64,000 nucleotides of DNA, taken from NCBI GenBank assembly GCA_036417435.1, contig CM070902.1:141101886-141165885 (forward strand), in the 5' to 3' direction. Origin of the DNA: Inia geoffrensis. Lineage: Eukaryota; Chordata; Mammalia; Artiodactyla; Iniidae. The first letter of the stretch is position 1. Each line of letters opens with the position of its first letter. A program made the position numbers and the translations under genes. Below, piece by piece: positions 11,590 through 21,994 of the stretch. The notes below the pieces were generated by a model. The model had not been told where the DNA came from, did no database searches, and worked only from the letters and a program-made list of their open reading frames with translations.

Positions 11590-12079
11590 TAGAGTCATAA
11601 AAAGCCTAATAGTTTACTCAGGGATAATATCAATCTTTTTCTCAACCTGATTTGGGAGACAATGACTTTCATCTGGACAATAACCTACTTGGTTCTGACA
11701 ACTGTGGTCTCGGGTTTACAGAGGAAGTGGGGTCAAGGATATTTCCTCAACAAATACAAGATCTTGACTCCTATTGATCAGTTTTGGTCACCAACTACGT
11801 ACATTTTCTCATTCTCCCTGATTATAGGATGATGTAGCGGGAATGTAAATGAAGATGATAGGGCAGTGTGTAGCTGGACTCAGAGTGGAAGCCAATTATT
11901 AAAACAATAATTAAACACTTTCTTTTTAAGGTGCACATACCAAACATTCGCTTAATCATAATAATGAGTTTAACATTCAGAAGGTAGATACAAGTATGCT
12001 TCACCCAACTGGGAAAATAATCCCTAAAGCATTATCCGTTGCCACTTTGACTATTAAAATCATAAAATGACATTTAAGG
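11590..12079. other. Unassigned non-coding stretch
   Basis: No recognised repeat. A 60-codon reverse frame at 11822-12004 has no recognisable domain. Confidence 0.4.
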
Positions 12080-12290
12080 AGTTTCTATGATGTGGTTGGT
12101 ATCGTGCTGCACGTTTTCTGAACATTATTTTCAGTTAATCCTCACAGAAACAACGGCACTACTGTTGGGTAGGTTCTCTTGGTGTCCTGTTACATAGATG
12201 GAGACACTGAAATGATAAGCATTTAGAAACTTGCCCAAAGACACACAGACAGTAGGGGGAGGTCTAGCCATCTCCTGGTTTCCTAACTAT
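12080..12290 (-). mobile_element. MIR SINE relic, antisense
   Basis: 'cagttaatcctcacagaaac', 'gttgggtaggttctcttggt', 'gatggagacactgaaatg' and 'acttgcccaaagacacacag' are the reverse-complement MIR core in the right order. This is one of the clearer MIR copies here. Confidence 0.7.
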
Positions 12291-13290
12291 TGGGTTCGGC
12301 TGCAGTGGTTTTCCCCATCAGAACCAATGCCCTCTTTTAAAAGCAAATATCATGTAAAGTCTTCTTTAAAACACTGAAATGAAACTAACAGATAATATAA
12401 CCTCCCTACACATATAATAAAAAAATTTTCCTGGCTTTAATATAAAGGAGAAATTCAAGGAAAGTAATTTTTAATGAAATAATATGTATTTCCATCTGTA
12501 ATGGCTAGAAGACATCGTAAAGTGGCCAGATGCTTACAGCCATCTGTTAAATCTTTATGAATATGTGAGCTATAGAAACAGAATACACCTGGCGTATCAT
12601 ATCGGCAACTCAAATGTTAGCTGTGGCACTGCCATTAGTGAAAGGACTTTTCTAAAATGGTTAGGAGCTTCTGGTAAAGTTTCAAACCAAACAAGTACAG
12701 TCTTTCTTCTATTTATACTCCGGAATATTTGGTTTACATGAAAACTATGCAGAAGACTTTGTGTTTACATGTAAAGCATGAGATAATTATAAGCAGGCTG
12801 TTCATGTACATGAATGACCAGGGGGACACTGGAGGGTCATGAAGGATGAGAAAAGTAAGCTTTCCTTGTGCAGGATGGTTCCACACCTGGCAGGATGCCT
12901 AGGATTCTTGGCCCTCACTCATTAATACCAGGAGCACCCTCCAAATCATTGTGAAATCCACAAAAACACCTCCACAAGTTTCTAAATTGCTCACGAGGGT
13001 GGTCCTGCCCCAGGTGGAAACTACAACTCTTTTGAGTGCTCAGAAGAAACTAGCCTTGCAAAAACCAAGGGAAATTACCTAGTGCTAGATGAGCTAATGG
13101 AAAATGGGACAGAATTTTAATAATGTAATTAATTACTGAGTGGTATTTAAGAGTGAAAATAGAAATAGGGTCTAGAAAGAATGACATTTTAGGAATGAAG
13201 AATGAGCCCTTTCAGGAAGATGGACTCAGGGAAGACCTCTCACCTAGTCCCCACAACTGGGTCAGGTTCTCTTTTAATATCCCATCATAG

Positions 13291-13317
13291 CATCCTGTAC
13301 ATCCTGTACATCCTGTA
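13291..13317. repeat. 9-bp minisatellite, 3 copies
   Basis: 'atcctgtac' occurs three times in perfect tandem. It is short and of uncertain significance. Confidence 0.85.
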
Positions 13318-13417
13318 CAAGACTCATGACAACTGTCATTAAATAGGTAATTGTTGATGGCTTAATGTCTGTCTCTTCCATTGAAAGGTAAGTTTTAATA
13401 TCTATATACTGAGTATC

Positions 13418-13463
13418 ACATATATATACATATATATACACACACACACATACATACATACAG
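13418..13463. repeat. (TA)/(CA)/(CATA) compound microsatellite
   Basis: The run passes from 'tatatata' through 'acacacacacaca' to 'tacatacatacata'. Confidence 0.85.
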
Positions 13464-14462
13464 TGTACCTTGTGCATAGCAGGGACTTAATTAGTATTTG
13501 TTTAAAGGTTTTGGAGGAGGATTCTAAGAAGTTTAATTGATATGGCCTTGATTCTGGTAAATATATTTGAAGTCTACAAACTGATTTGTGTATATCACGG
13601 TTCCCATCCTAGCAAGTGTTTGAAAGCTGGCTAATTAAACACTCTAGACGTTTAGCAGGGGTTCTGCAAGCATAACTCTAGTGCCACCTTCTGCCAGGCA
13701 GAGAAATATGCTCAGGTTATTTGCATTCTGAGAATCTGGATTAGATGCTTGAACAGTTCTTTATGCTACAGAATTAATTAGATATTTTTAAAATGTTAAA
13801 ATAATGGGGTCTTTAAATTCCCATTTAAAATGGCAAATTTGAGGCAATCTATAAATAATGCTGACTAGAGTAAACAAAATTCCTATATTCAGTTGCTGAG
13901 ATACAGGGAGTTTTCTTAAAGAAGAGAGAAGATTTAGAACTTTTTGTCTTATTTATTCAATGTCACTTTACATGGGTTTAAAAATTAATTATTACAAAAC
14001 TGCCCCAGTTATTCTGAAAGAATATAAAGAGGTACATGTTCAGGAAGCAGCTTTGTGAGCAAAATTCTCATTGAAGCTATCAAGAATATGGAGAGAACAG
14101 TTTGAACTTGAATATCTCTGAAACTATCTGGTCAGAAGTTCTGCAAATCAGTGAAGACTTTATCATAAAAATAAAATCAACGTTTCTTTATACATACATA
14201 TTCAACTTGAAATGTCCATTTTCTCTGGTAGGACAATATCTTCTTTGTATGGCACCTGTTTTGTAATCTGTTATGCTATTCCACACTGCCTAACAATAAT
14301 ATCCCAATATTAGTATGGGTTAGGTAATCATATGTGACACTGTTATACAGCAGGTATCTTTTGTACTGCACAAACGGAGGAATAATTTTCGACTTTTACT
14401 CCAAACAGGAAGGGTCTGTTTCAATGGAAGGAGGATCAAAACCCTCCTCTCATATAGAAGCA

Positions 14463-14690
14463 TAGAGCAAAGACTGGCAAATTTTTCTTTCAAATATCAG
14501 TTAGTAAATACTTTGGACTTTGCAGGCCGTGAGACCTCTAGCACAACTACTGAAGTTGTAACTTGAACGTAGTCCTAGACAACGTATAAACAAATGAACA
14601 TGGCTGTGTTCCAATAAAACTTTTTTACAAAAAGATACAGCGGGCTGGATTTGGCTTGTGGGTCATAGATGTCAACTCGTGGAATAGACC
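14463..14690. mobile_element. hAT-Charlie MER element
   Basis: 'actggcaaatttttctttca', 'gtaaatactttggactttgc', 'aacatggctgtgttccaata' and 'ggctggatttggcttgtggg' are consecutive landmarks of a non-autonomous hAT-Charlie element of about 220 bp. It is probably near full length. The overlapping forward frame (14656-14862) only partly covers it. Confidence 0.75.
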
Positions 14691-15195
14691 ACTGAGGCTG
14701 CAGCTTCAGAATGGACAACTCTTTCTCCTAAGAGAACCAGAGGGCCTGCTCCAGGAAGAGGCAGAGCTGCAGAACATGGCGCGGCCGACTGCAGGGGAAC
14801 AGGGCTTTCACCTTGAGTCAGCAGCTGCAGACTGCGCTGATCAGCAAGTAAGCATGCAGTAGAGCCATTCTCAATCTTTTTACCCGGAGGGACCCTTGAA
14901 ATGACTTTCAGGTCTCAGGGAACCTCTGCATAAAAATTACTATAGCTGCAGCTCAAGATACATTAACAGGGTCAGTGACTTGTAGATAGGATGATCCGAG
15001 AATAGTTGCCAATGATCTTTTGAATAGAGAATGCTATTTTCCTATGGATCTGCCTTTTTTGGCCAGCCTATTAGCCATTTTTTGTTTGGTTTCCCCTCTC
15101 CACCAAGCATATAATCCCCCAAAGTAAATCAGTAACTGTAGGTAGAAGAAATTCGGATTTTATCTCCTATTAAAAAAAAAAATTACCTGTATGAT

Positions 15196-15218
15196 TGTGT
15201 GTGTGTGTGTGTGTGTGT
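15196..15218. repeat. (TG)n microsatellite
   Basis: About 11 TG units. Confidence 0.9.
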
Positions 15219-15242
15219 TTTAACCTTATTGAATTAGGCCTA

Positions 15243-15705
15243 GGTATTAGTTTCCTAACTAATTCACACAACTAGTTTCCTGCCACTGTAACAAATTACC
15301 ACAAATTTGGTGGCTTAAAGCAACACAAATTTATTAGCCTACTATTCTGGAGATCAGAAGTTCAAAATGGGTCCACAGGGCTATGTTCTTTCTGGAGGTT
15401 CCAGGGGAAAATCCATTTTCTTGTCTTTTCCAGCTTCTAGAGGCTGCCTGCACACCTTCACTCATGGCCGTTTCCTCCTCCTTCAAAGTTAGCATCTTCA
15501 AATCTTTCTCTCTGACTCTAACGCCTCCCTCTTATAAAGACCCTTGTGAGTACGTTGGGCCTGCCTGGATAACCTAGGAGAGTCTCCCTGTTAAGACCTA
15601 TCTAAGATCTTAAATTTGATCAGTCTTTGCCATATAAGGTAACACATTAACAGGTTGCAGGGATTAGAAGGTGGACATCTTTAGGGACCTAAAAATCTAA
15701 GCAAA
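15243..15705 (-). mobile_element. Solo LTR, MLT1 (ERVL-MaLR), antisense
   Basis: Reverse-complement MLT1 landmarks: 'ccactgtaacaaattaccac', 'ggtggcttaaagcaacacaa', 'tattctggagatcagaagtt', 'ttttccagcttctagaggct', 'ttgggcctgcctggataacc' and 'gaaggtggacatctttaggg'. The forward frame at 15383-15577 lies inside it and is not a gene. A partial duplication near the right terminus ('tagtttcct' at 15247 and 15272) is visible. Confidence 0.85.
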
Positions 15706-16048
15706 GACTTTTGAAAAGACTTTTGAAAGGCTATGAAAACATTCAACATAATTCACCTCTAAGATGCATGATCCATGCAAGGTTTACAACAACAGCAAAG
15801 TGACAGGGGAGAAGCTGAGTCATGGTGCATAAAAATTCCTTCTTTAGAATAAAAATTTCCTCCTGATTTTCTGCTGTGCTGGTAGAGCTTGTTTTTTGCC
15901 TAGGTCACTTTGTACGTGTAAGGGGTGGTTGGGGGCTATAATTTGGAAGAGAAAGGCTGACATCGTTAATCTACTGTCCTCCACTCTGTGCAGTTCTGTG
16001 CTCAGCAATCATCGACGGCCTCCCGTATTTCACATCAAAAATGGAGAG
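15706..16048. other. Unassigned non-coding stretch
   Basis: No recognised element. It ends at the inverted L1 described next. Confidence 0.4.
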
Positions 16049-16590
16049 AATTATGGTTTTCTCAGGGTATATGCCCAGTAGTGGGATTGCTGGGTCATAT
16101 GGTAGTTCTATTTGTAGTTTTTTAAGGAGCCTCCATACTGTTCTCCATAGTGGCTGTACCAATTCACATTCCCACCAGCAGTGCAAGAGCGTTCCCTTTT
16201 CTCCACACCCTCTCCAACATTTATTGTTTCTAGATTTTTTGATGATGGCCATTCTGACTGGTGTGAGATGATATCTCATTGTAGTTTTGATTTGCATTTC
16301 TCTAATGATTAATGATGTTGCTGTGACAAAGTGAGAGAGTGGCATTGACATATATACACTACCAAATGTAAAATAGATAGCTGGTGGGAAGCAGCTGCAT
16401 AGCACAGGGAGATCAGCTCAGTGCTCTGGGACCACCTAGAGGGGTGGGATAGGGAGGGTGGGAGGGAGACGCAAGAGGGAGGGGATATGGGGATATATGT
16501 ATATGTATAGCTGATTCACTTTGTTATAAAGCAGAAACTAACACACCATTGTAAAGCAATTATACTCCAATAAAGATGTAAAAAAAAATA
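16049..16590 (+). mobile_element. L1 with inverted 5' segment (twin-primed)
   Basis: Positions 16049-16315 are antisense ORF2 ('gaattatggttttctcaggg' to 'tctctaatgattaatgatgt'). From about 16322 the sequence switches to sense L1 3' UTR ('gacaaagtgagagagtggca') and ends 'caattatactccaataaaga' plus A-rich tail. Compared with the full-length L1 at 55915-63087, about 370 bp between the two parts are missing. This is the classic 5'-inversion product of twin priming. A G-run (16440-16468) with six GGG tracts lies in the 3' UTR. Confidence 0.85.
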
Positions 16591-16691
16591 AATAAATTAA
16601 AAACATAGGCCAAAGGCCATAAGTAAGCATTTGATATTATGTAATAAATAAATAAATGAATAAAATAAAAATGCAAAAAAAAAAAAAAAAC
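16591..16691 (+). mobile_element. Candidate 3' transduction of the L1, with second poly(A)
   Basis: After the L1's own A-rich tail come about 80 bp of non-L1 sequence ('acataggccaaaggccataa...') with several AATAAA hexamers (around 16641-16665), then an 18-base poly(A) at 16674-16691. The flank after it (aaaactgagagaga) resembles the sequence before the L1 (aaaaatggagaga at 16034-16048), so this block may be co-mobilised source flank. The TSD is imperfect, and pre-existing A-rich DNA is the alternative. Confidence 0.45.
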
Positions 16692-17473
16692 TGAGAGAGA
16701 AGCTAACCAAACGAAATGGTCCTTCGCTGCACTGCTATATGGGGCAGAAAGACTTCCAAACAGATTTTAACTGGGCTGCTTGGTCACTGTCCATCACTAT
16801 GTGTGTTAGAATTGCATAACCTGCAAAATTAAAAAAAAATCAACGTTTATATTCATTCATGTTTCTCACAGAAACCCTAGCGACATATCACAGAATCCAA
16901 AGATTCTGCTGGAACCCCAGTTAAGAAAACCTGATAAGTGGTGAAAAATATAGCAGGAAAAGGGGAACAGAGAGTCCTGGGTGGGGGGTAGAGGGAGTTG
17001 CTGCTGACGTCTAGATCAGAAATAAATCATGAAGAAAAGAATGGTAAGCAAAGGAGAGTGAATAATCTTGTTTTTAAAATAAAAATGGCATGAAATTTGG
17101 AGACAGAAATACATCTTGCTTTTGCAATTGAGGATTGTATTGAATCTGTGGTTATAATAACACTTTTGAATACAGAGGCTTATCTCCACTCTTTCCTGAA
17201 ATCCCACTAAAATGGGAGTAAAGAAATAAGTAAGGTCAAAAAGGATGGGAGAGGACATGATACCAAATAAGAATTGTCAATGACAATTTGGAAGAGGAAA
17301 CTCTGAAGCTGATCTAGCAGGACCTAGGAAGATGAAACCTAATGGAATACAGAGGGAGAAGTCAATGAGAAGCAAAATGACTAACACCATAGATCCCCAG
17401 AAACCAGAGGCAACAGATATCTCTGAAGAGTGAGAGTGGGGCTGGAAAAAAAAAATTGGTTAAAAACCTGTGT
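16692..17473. other. Unassigned non-coding stretch
   Basis: No clear repeat. A short stretch near 16845-16925 ('ctggaaccccagttaagaaa') may be an end of a diverged hAT element. The reverse frame at 17016-17258 has no recognisable domain. Confidence 0.4.
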
Positions 17474-17484
17474 AAAGAATTATG

Positions 17485-17876
17485 CAATATTAAAAACAAA
17501 CAACCCAATCAAAAAATGGGCAGAGGACCTAAATAGACATCTCTCCAAAGAAGACACACAGATGGCCAAGAGGCACATGAAAAGCTGCTCAACATCACTA
17601 ATTATTCGAGAAATGCAAAGCAAAACTACAATGAGGTATCACCTCACACCGGTTAGAATGGGCATCATCAGAAAATCTACAAACAACAAATGCTGGAGAG
17701 GGTGTGGAGAAAAGGGAACCCTCTTGCACTGTTGGTGGGAATATAAATTGATACAGCCACTATGGAGAACAGTATGGAGGTTCCTTAAAAAACTACAAAT
17801 AGAACTACCATATGACCCAGCAATCCCACTACTGGGCATATACCTAGAGAAAACCATAATTCAAAAAGACACATGC
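17485..17876 (+). mobile_element. L1 ORF2 fragment, 5' half of an L1-SINE chimera
   Basis: Sense ORF2 C-terminal region, from 'aacaaacaacccaatcaaaa' to 'ttcaaaaagacacatgc'. Its translation (part of 17430-17903) carries the ORF2 terminal Cys-His motif [18 protein letters not shown], the last Cys being replaced by Tyr. It has no L1 3' UTR or poly(A). It stops in mid-ORF2 and joins directly to a full SINE in the same orientation. The pair sits between the 11-bp repeats aaagaattatg at 17474-17484 and 18080-18090. It reads as the 5' part of one chimeric insertion. Confidence 0.85.
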
Positions 17877-18080
17877 GGGCTTCCCTGGTGGCGCAGTGGT
17901 TGAGAGTCCGCCTGCCGATGCAGGGGACACGGGTTCATGCCCTGGTCCGGGAGGATCCCACATGCTGCGGAGTGGCTGGGCCCGTGAGCCATGGCCGCTG
18001 AGCCTGCACGTCCGGAGCCTGTGCTCCGCAACGGGAGAGGCCACAACAGTGAGAGGCCTGTGTATCGAAAAAAAAAAAAA
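17877..18080 (+). mobile_element. CHR-type tRNA-derived SINE, 3' half of an L1-SINE chimera
   Basis: Full-length SINE from 'gggcttccctggtggcgcag' through the B-box-like 'gggttcatgccctgg' to 'gagaggcctgtgtatcg' and poly(A). It is followed at once by aaagaattatg (18080-18090), which matches the sequence 5' of the L1 fragment, not the SINE-L1 junction. So SINE and L1 share one TSD. The target is the right edge of an antisense MLT1 LTR. The open frames at 17844-18122 come from this SINE. Confidence 0.9.
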
Positions 18081-18087
18081 AAGAATT

Positions 18088-18830
18088 ATGTATTGTTTGG
18101 CAATTACTGTATAACAAACCACTCTATAATGCAGTATCTTAAAACCACAAGCATTTTTTAATGGGTTTTTAAAAAAGTTTTTATTGAAATATAGTTGATT
18201 TATAATGTTGTGTTAGTTTCAGGTGTACAGCAAAGTGGTTTAGTTATACATCCACATATATATTCTTTTTATACATTCTCTTCCATTATAGGGTATTACA
18301 AGATATTGAGTATAGTTCCCTGTGCTACACAGTAGGTTCTTGTTGGTTACCTATTTTATATACAGTAGTGTGTTTTCTGTTAATCCCAAACCACAAACAT
18401 TTATTTAGCTCATGGTATTCTGGTCACCAGTGGGCTGGCTGTAGGACAGCCTTGTTTATGCATCTGCAGTCATCTGCCAGTTGGGTAAGGAGCTCCACTG
18501 ATTGTGGCTGGGCTGTCTCATGTCTCTGGGACTTTGGCTGGTGCAGTTAGGCTGACTCAGCTCTGGTCTGTGTGGTCTCCCATCCTTCAACAGGCTTATT
18601 CATTAGGCAGAGGCAGGGTCTCAAGGGAAGTAAAAGCATGAAGCCTCGTGATGCAAAAGCTCTAACAGTTGCACGAGCATTTCTTTCACATTCTAGTGGC
18701 CAGAGCAAGTCAGAGACCAGTTCAGAGTTGGGGAAATAACTCTACATTCTCATGGGAAGAGTTACAACATCATATTGCCAAGAATATGGGAAGAGATTAT
18801 TGCGACCATTTTTGTGATCTATTCTAAAGA
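18088..18830 (-). mobile_element. MLT1-type LTR, antisense, split by an L1
   Basis: The right-terminal part 'attactgtataacaaaccac' (18088-18156) resumes at 18388 with 'catttatttagctcatggta' and continues 'ggctgggctgtctcatgtct', 'ttctagtggccagagcaagt' and 'gcgaccatttttgtgatcta'. This is an older MLT1 subfamily (J/K-like). It was hit twice: by the L1-SINE chimera at its edge and by the L1 at 18157-18387. Confidence 0.75.
18157..18387 (-). mobile_element. Short L1 3' end, antisense, with 15-bp TSD
   Basis: Reverse-complement L1 3' UTR ('tttattgaaatatagttgat', 'gtttcaggtgtacagcaaag', 'cctattttatatacagtagt'). It is flanked by aaaccacaagcattt (18142-18156) and aaaccacaaacattt (18388-18402), one mismatch. 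The insert is about 230 bp and lies inside the MLT1 LTR. Confidence 0.9.
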
Positions 18831-18993
18831 AGCACTCAGATTATTTTTCCTACCCTCCCTCTATAACCTGAACTGGATACTGACATTTTTAAAGTATTCA
18901 AAGAACAAAACCAAAAAAGATTGGAAATTAAATATATGATAGACATTTTAAACTTTCAATGAAAAAGTTGGAAAATAAAGTTGAGGAAATCAT

Positions 18994-19480
18994 CAGTGTA
19001 TTTGTTTTCAATTGCTGCATAAAAAATTACCCCAAGTCTAGTGGGCTACACAACACACACTTTCATCATACAGTTTCTCTGTGTTAGGAGTTCTGGCATG
19101 GTTTATTAATGTTCTCTACCTTAGGGTCACCCAAAGCTATGACACAAGTTTCACATGGGGCTGTGGTCTCATGAGAAGCTCAAGTGGAGAAAGATTCAAT
19201 TCCAAGTAAAGGTAGGGTGTTGGCAGAATTCATTTTCTTGCTGTTGTATGACTCTGAGCCCCATTCTCCCCCACCGCCCCCCAGCTATCAGCTGCCTTCT
19301 GGTCCTAGAGGCCATCTGCGGTCCTTAGAGATTACTTGCTCTTTCTTGTCTGGTGGGCTTCTTTAACATGCCTGCTTACTGCATCAAGCCAGCAAGGATA
19401 ACCTCTCACTCCAGTTCGTTAAGATAATGTAGTCACCGGAGTGACTCCACTTTGCCATGTAATATAACCTAATCAAAGGA
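18994..19480 (-). mobile_element. MLT1-type LTR, antisense
   Basis: 'gtatttgttttcaattgctg', 'attaccccaagtctagtggg', 'catacagtttctctgtgtta', 'atggggctgtggtctcatga' and 'ctttgccatgtaatataacc' fit a diverged reverse MLT1 LTR. The left boundary is good and the right is approximate. Confidence 0.65.
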
Positions 19481-19888
19481 ATATATACCATCAAATCAGA
19501 GCAAAGCGACTAAGATAAGAACACTAAAGGACTGAATTTGTGGTCTAATATCTGATTGATAGTAATCTCAAAAAGAAAGGGAAGCGAAAAATTGGAGCTG
19601 ATAAAACTTTTAAAAAATAAATAAAAAAATAAAATTTCCAAGAATAGAAAGATGAAGTTCTAGATTGAAAGTATCTACTAAGTACCAAACACATTAATGG
19701 GGATGTCTGTACTTAAAGTACATCATTTTGAAACTCTGGGTGAAAAGAAGATCCTCAAAATGTCTAGAAAGAAAAAACTCAAGTCATATATAAAGGATCA
19801 GGATTCAGAATGGCACTGGATTTCTCAACAGCAACCCATAAATCTGGGGAACAATGAGAAGTGGCTTCAACATTCTGAATAAACATTA
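19481..19888. other. Unassigned non-coding stretch
   Basis: AT-rich with a long A-run region at 19600-19635. The forward frame at 19697-19882 has no recognisable domain. Confidence 0.4.
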
Positions 19889-19902
19889 TTTCCATTATTT
19901 GT

Positions 19903-20029
19903 TTGTTTGTTTTGTTTTTTGGGCCACGTCACACGACTTGCGGGATCTTAGTTCCCTGACCAGGGATTGAACCCAGGTCCCCAGCAGTGGAAGTGCCGAG
20001 TCCTAACCCCTGGACCGCCAGGGAATTCC
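19903..20029 (-). mobile_element. Older CHR-1-like tRNA-derived SINE, antisense
   Basis: The reverse strand reads 'ggaattccctggcggtccag' then a tRNA-like body ('gggttcaatccctggtcagg' equivalent) and a T-rich left end that is its poly(A). The TSD is ttatttccattatt (19889-19902) and ttatctccattatt (20030-20043), one mismatch. The body differs from the five younger SINEs and resembles the type shared by cetaceans, hippos and ruminants. Confidence 0.8.
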
Positions 20030-20049
20030 TTATCTCCATTATTGAATTC

Positions 20050-20700
20050 AAGAGTCATCAACATTTTTTTTTCCAAGGAGGGTTATAATAAAGTTTTTTG
20101 TTTTGTTTTGTTTTTACAAGAGAGTTTAAAAAAAAATTAATCTCCCATGTATCCTTTCTCAGGGAGCTTCTGGAAATGTGTCCCACCAAAAGAAGGAAAT
20201 AATTCAAGAAAAAAACAGGTGTGAGATCTGGGAAAGAGGAGCAAGAACAGAGAACTCTGAAGGTGAAAGGAGTTCCTAGGGTGATAGTGGATAGATGTCG
20301 TAACATGACAGCTGCACAGCAGGCTGAGACTACAAATCCAGATTGGAGTGGAAGGATGGTGGGTTCTAGGACAAATATCTCCAAGAAAAAAAAAAGAAAC
20401 TGACAGATTGCTTAATGTTTTTATTACATTGAAAGGAATTTTACAGCTCTGCTGGAGAATTTTAGTGAGGAATTACATGGAAATGAATTTCACAGATAAA
20501 AGAATTACATAGAAAAAGAACCCCCCCAACCCCCTCCCCCAATCAAAACTCTGAGGTGATGATTCACTCTAAGAAAAAGAAAAGGCTGTACATAAAAGGG
20601 AGTATAGTCATTGTATACCATAAGGCTCAACATTTACATACTCATGATAAAATATTGATTTAGCAAAAACTGCTATCTATTTTAAGAAGATGGTGGGGGG
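20050..20700. other. Unassigned non-coding stretch
   Basis: It contains oligo-T and oligo-A tracts and a C-rich run at 20521-20540. The reverse frame 20058-20384 and forward frame 20221-20403 overlap each other on opposite strands and show no domain. Confidence 0.4.
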
Positions 20701-20735
20701 AGAGAAAGTGTGTGTATATGTACATGTATATGTAT

Positions 20736-20775
<40 letters not shown>
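20701..20775. repeat. (TG)n / (TATG)n microsatellite
   Basis: A compound run with about 18 TG units at 20737-20770 and 'tatgtacatgtatatgtatg' before it. Confidence 0.9.
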
Positions 20776-20777
<2 letters not shown>

Positions 20778-20794
20778 CATAGCTATGTAAATAT

Positions 20795-21990
20795 AAAATT
20801 TTCTATTTCAACCATTTTTGACTGTATAATTCAGTGGCATTAGGTACATTCACATTGTTGTGCAAACATCACTACTTTCCATCTCCAGAACTTTTTCATC
20901 TTCCAAATTGAAACTCTGTACACATAAAACAGTAACTCTCCATTCCACCCTACCCACTGCCATGACAACCACCATTCTACTTTCCGCCTTCATGGATCTG
21001 ACTACTCTAAATACTTCATGTAGGTGGAATCATACAATATTTGTCCTTTTGTGTTTGGTTTATTTCACATTATTGTCATCAAGTTTCATCCATGTTGTAG
21101 CATGTAGCCAGAATTTCCTTTAAAAGGTTGAATAATATTCCATTGCATGTATATACCACATTTTGTTTATCCATTCATCCATCGTTTGGACATTTGAGAC
21201 ATTTGGGTTGCTTCTACCACTTGGTTATTGTGAATAATGCTTCTGTGAACAGTTATGTACAAATATCTCTTTGTCCCTACTTTCAATCCCTTTGGATATA
21301 TATACCCAGAAGTGGAATTGCTGGATCATATGGTAATTCTATTTTTAATTTTTTGAGGAATAGTCACACTAGTTTTCATGGTGGCTGTATCTTTTATATT
21401 CCCACCAACAGTGCACAAGATTTCCAATTGCTCCACATCATTACAACATTTCTTTTTTTTTTTTTTTGTCTGTTTTGTTTTGCTTTTAATAGTAGCCATC
21501 CTCACGGGTATGAGGCGATAGCTTGTGGTTTCACTTGCATTTCCCTAATGACTTAGTGATCTTGAATATCTTTTCTTATGTTTGTTGGCGATTTGTAAAT
21601 CTTCGTTGGAGAAATGTCAGTTTATTTTTGTTGTTATTGTTGAGATGTAGGAGTTCTTTACATATTCTGGATATTAACCCCTTAACAGATATATCACTTA
21701 CAAGTATTTTCTCCCATTTACATAGGTTGCCTTTTCACTTTGTTGATTGTGTTCTTTGATGCACAGAAGCTTTAAATTTTGATGTAGTTCATTTATCTAT
21801 TTTCCTTTAGGTGTCATGTAAAAAAAGCTCACTGCCAGATCCAGTGTCATGAAGATTTCCCCCCTCTGTTTTCTTGTAAGAGTTCTATAGTTTTAGTTTT
21901 ACATATAGGTTTTAGATGCATTTTGAGTTAATTTTTGTATATGGTGCAAGCTAAGAGTCCAACTTCATTCTTTTGCATGTGCCATTTCAC
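20795..21990 (-). mobile_element. Ancient L1M, antisense, ORF2 C-terminus and 3' UTR
   Basis: The left part 'tataattcagtggcattagg' and 'ttcacattgttgtgcaaaca' is the reverse complement of an old L1M 3' UTR. It runs into ORF2 ('attccattgcatgtatatac', 'ggaattgctggatcatatgg', 'ggttgccttttcactttgtt'). It ends near 21990 at 'ttcttttgcatgtgccattt'. The forward frames in 20860-21759 are antisense shadows of this element. Confidence 0.85.
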
Positions 21991-21994
21991 TTTT

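Larger units (their letters stand above)
12300..14460. other. Repeat-poor unassigned block
   Basis: About 2.2 kb with no transposon that I can name. It contains three tandem copies of the 9-mer 'atcctgtac' at 13291-13317 and an (AT/AC)-rich microsatellite at 13418-13463. The reverse frame at 13274-13477 crosses both simple repeats and is not credible as a gene. Confidence 0.45.

Noticed and set aside
14868..16930. Possible single hAT element with ends at ~14868 and ~16925
   Set aside because: Both ends look hAT-like ('ctcaatctttttacc' and 'ggaaccccagttaag'), but the inverted match is too weak by eye to join them across the MLT1 and L1 in between.
17877..17960. tRNA gene in the SINE heads (A/B-box-like sequence)
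   Set aside because: The tRNA-like part belongs to a multi-copy SINE with poly(A) and TSD. No intact cloverleaf was evident, and the same head recurs at five loci.
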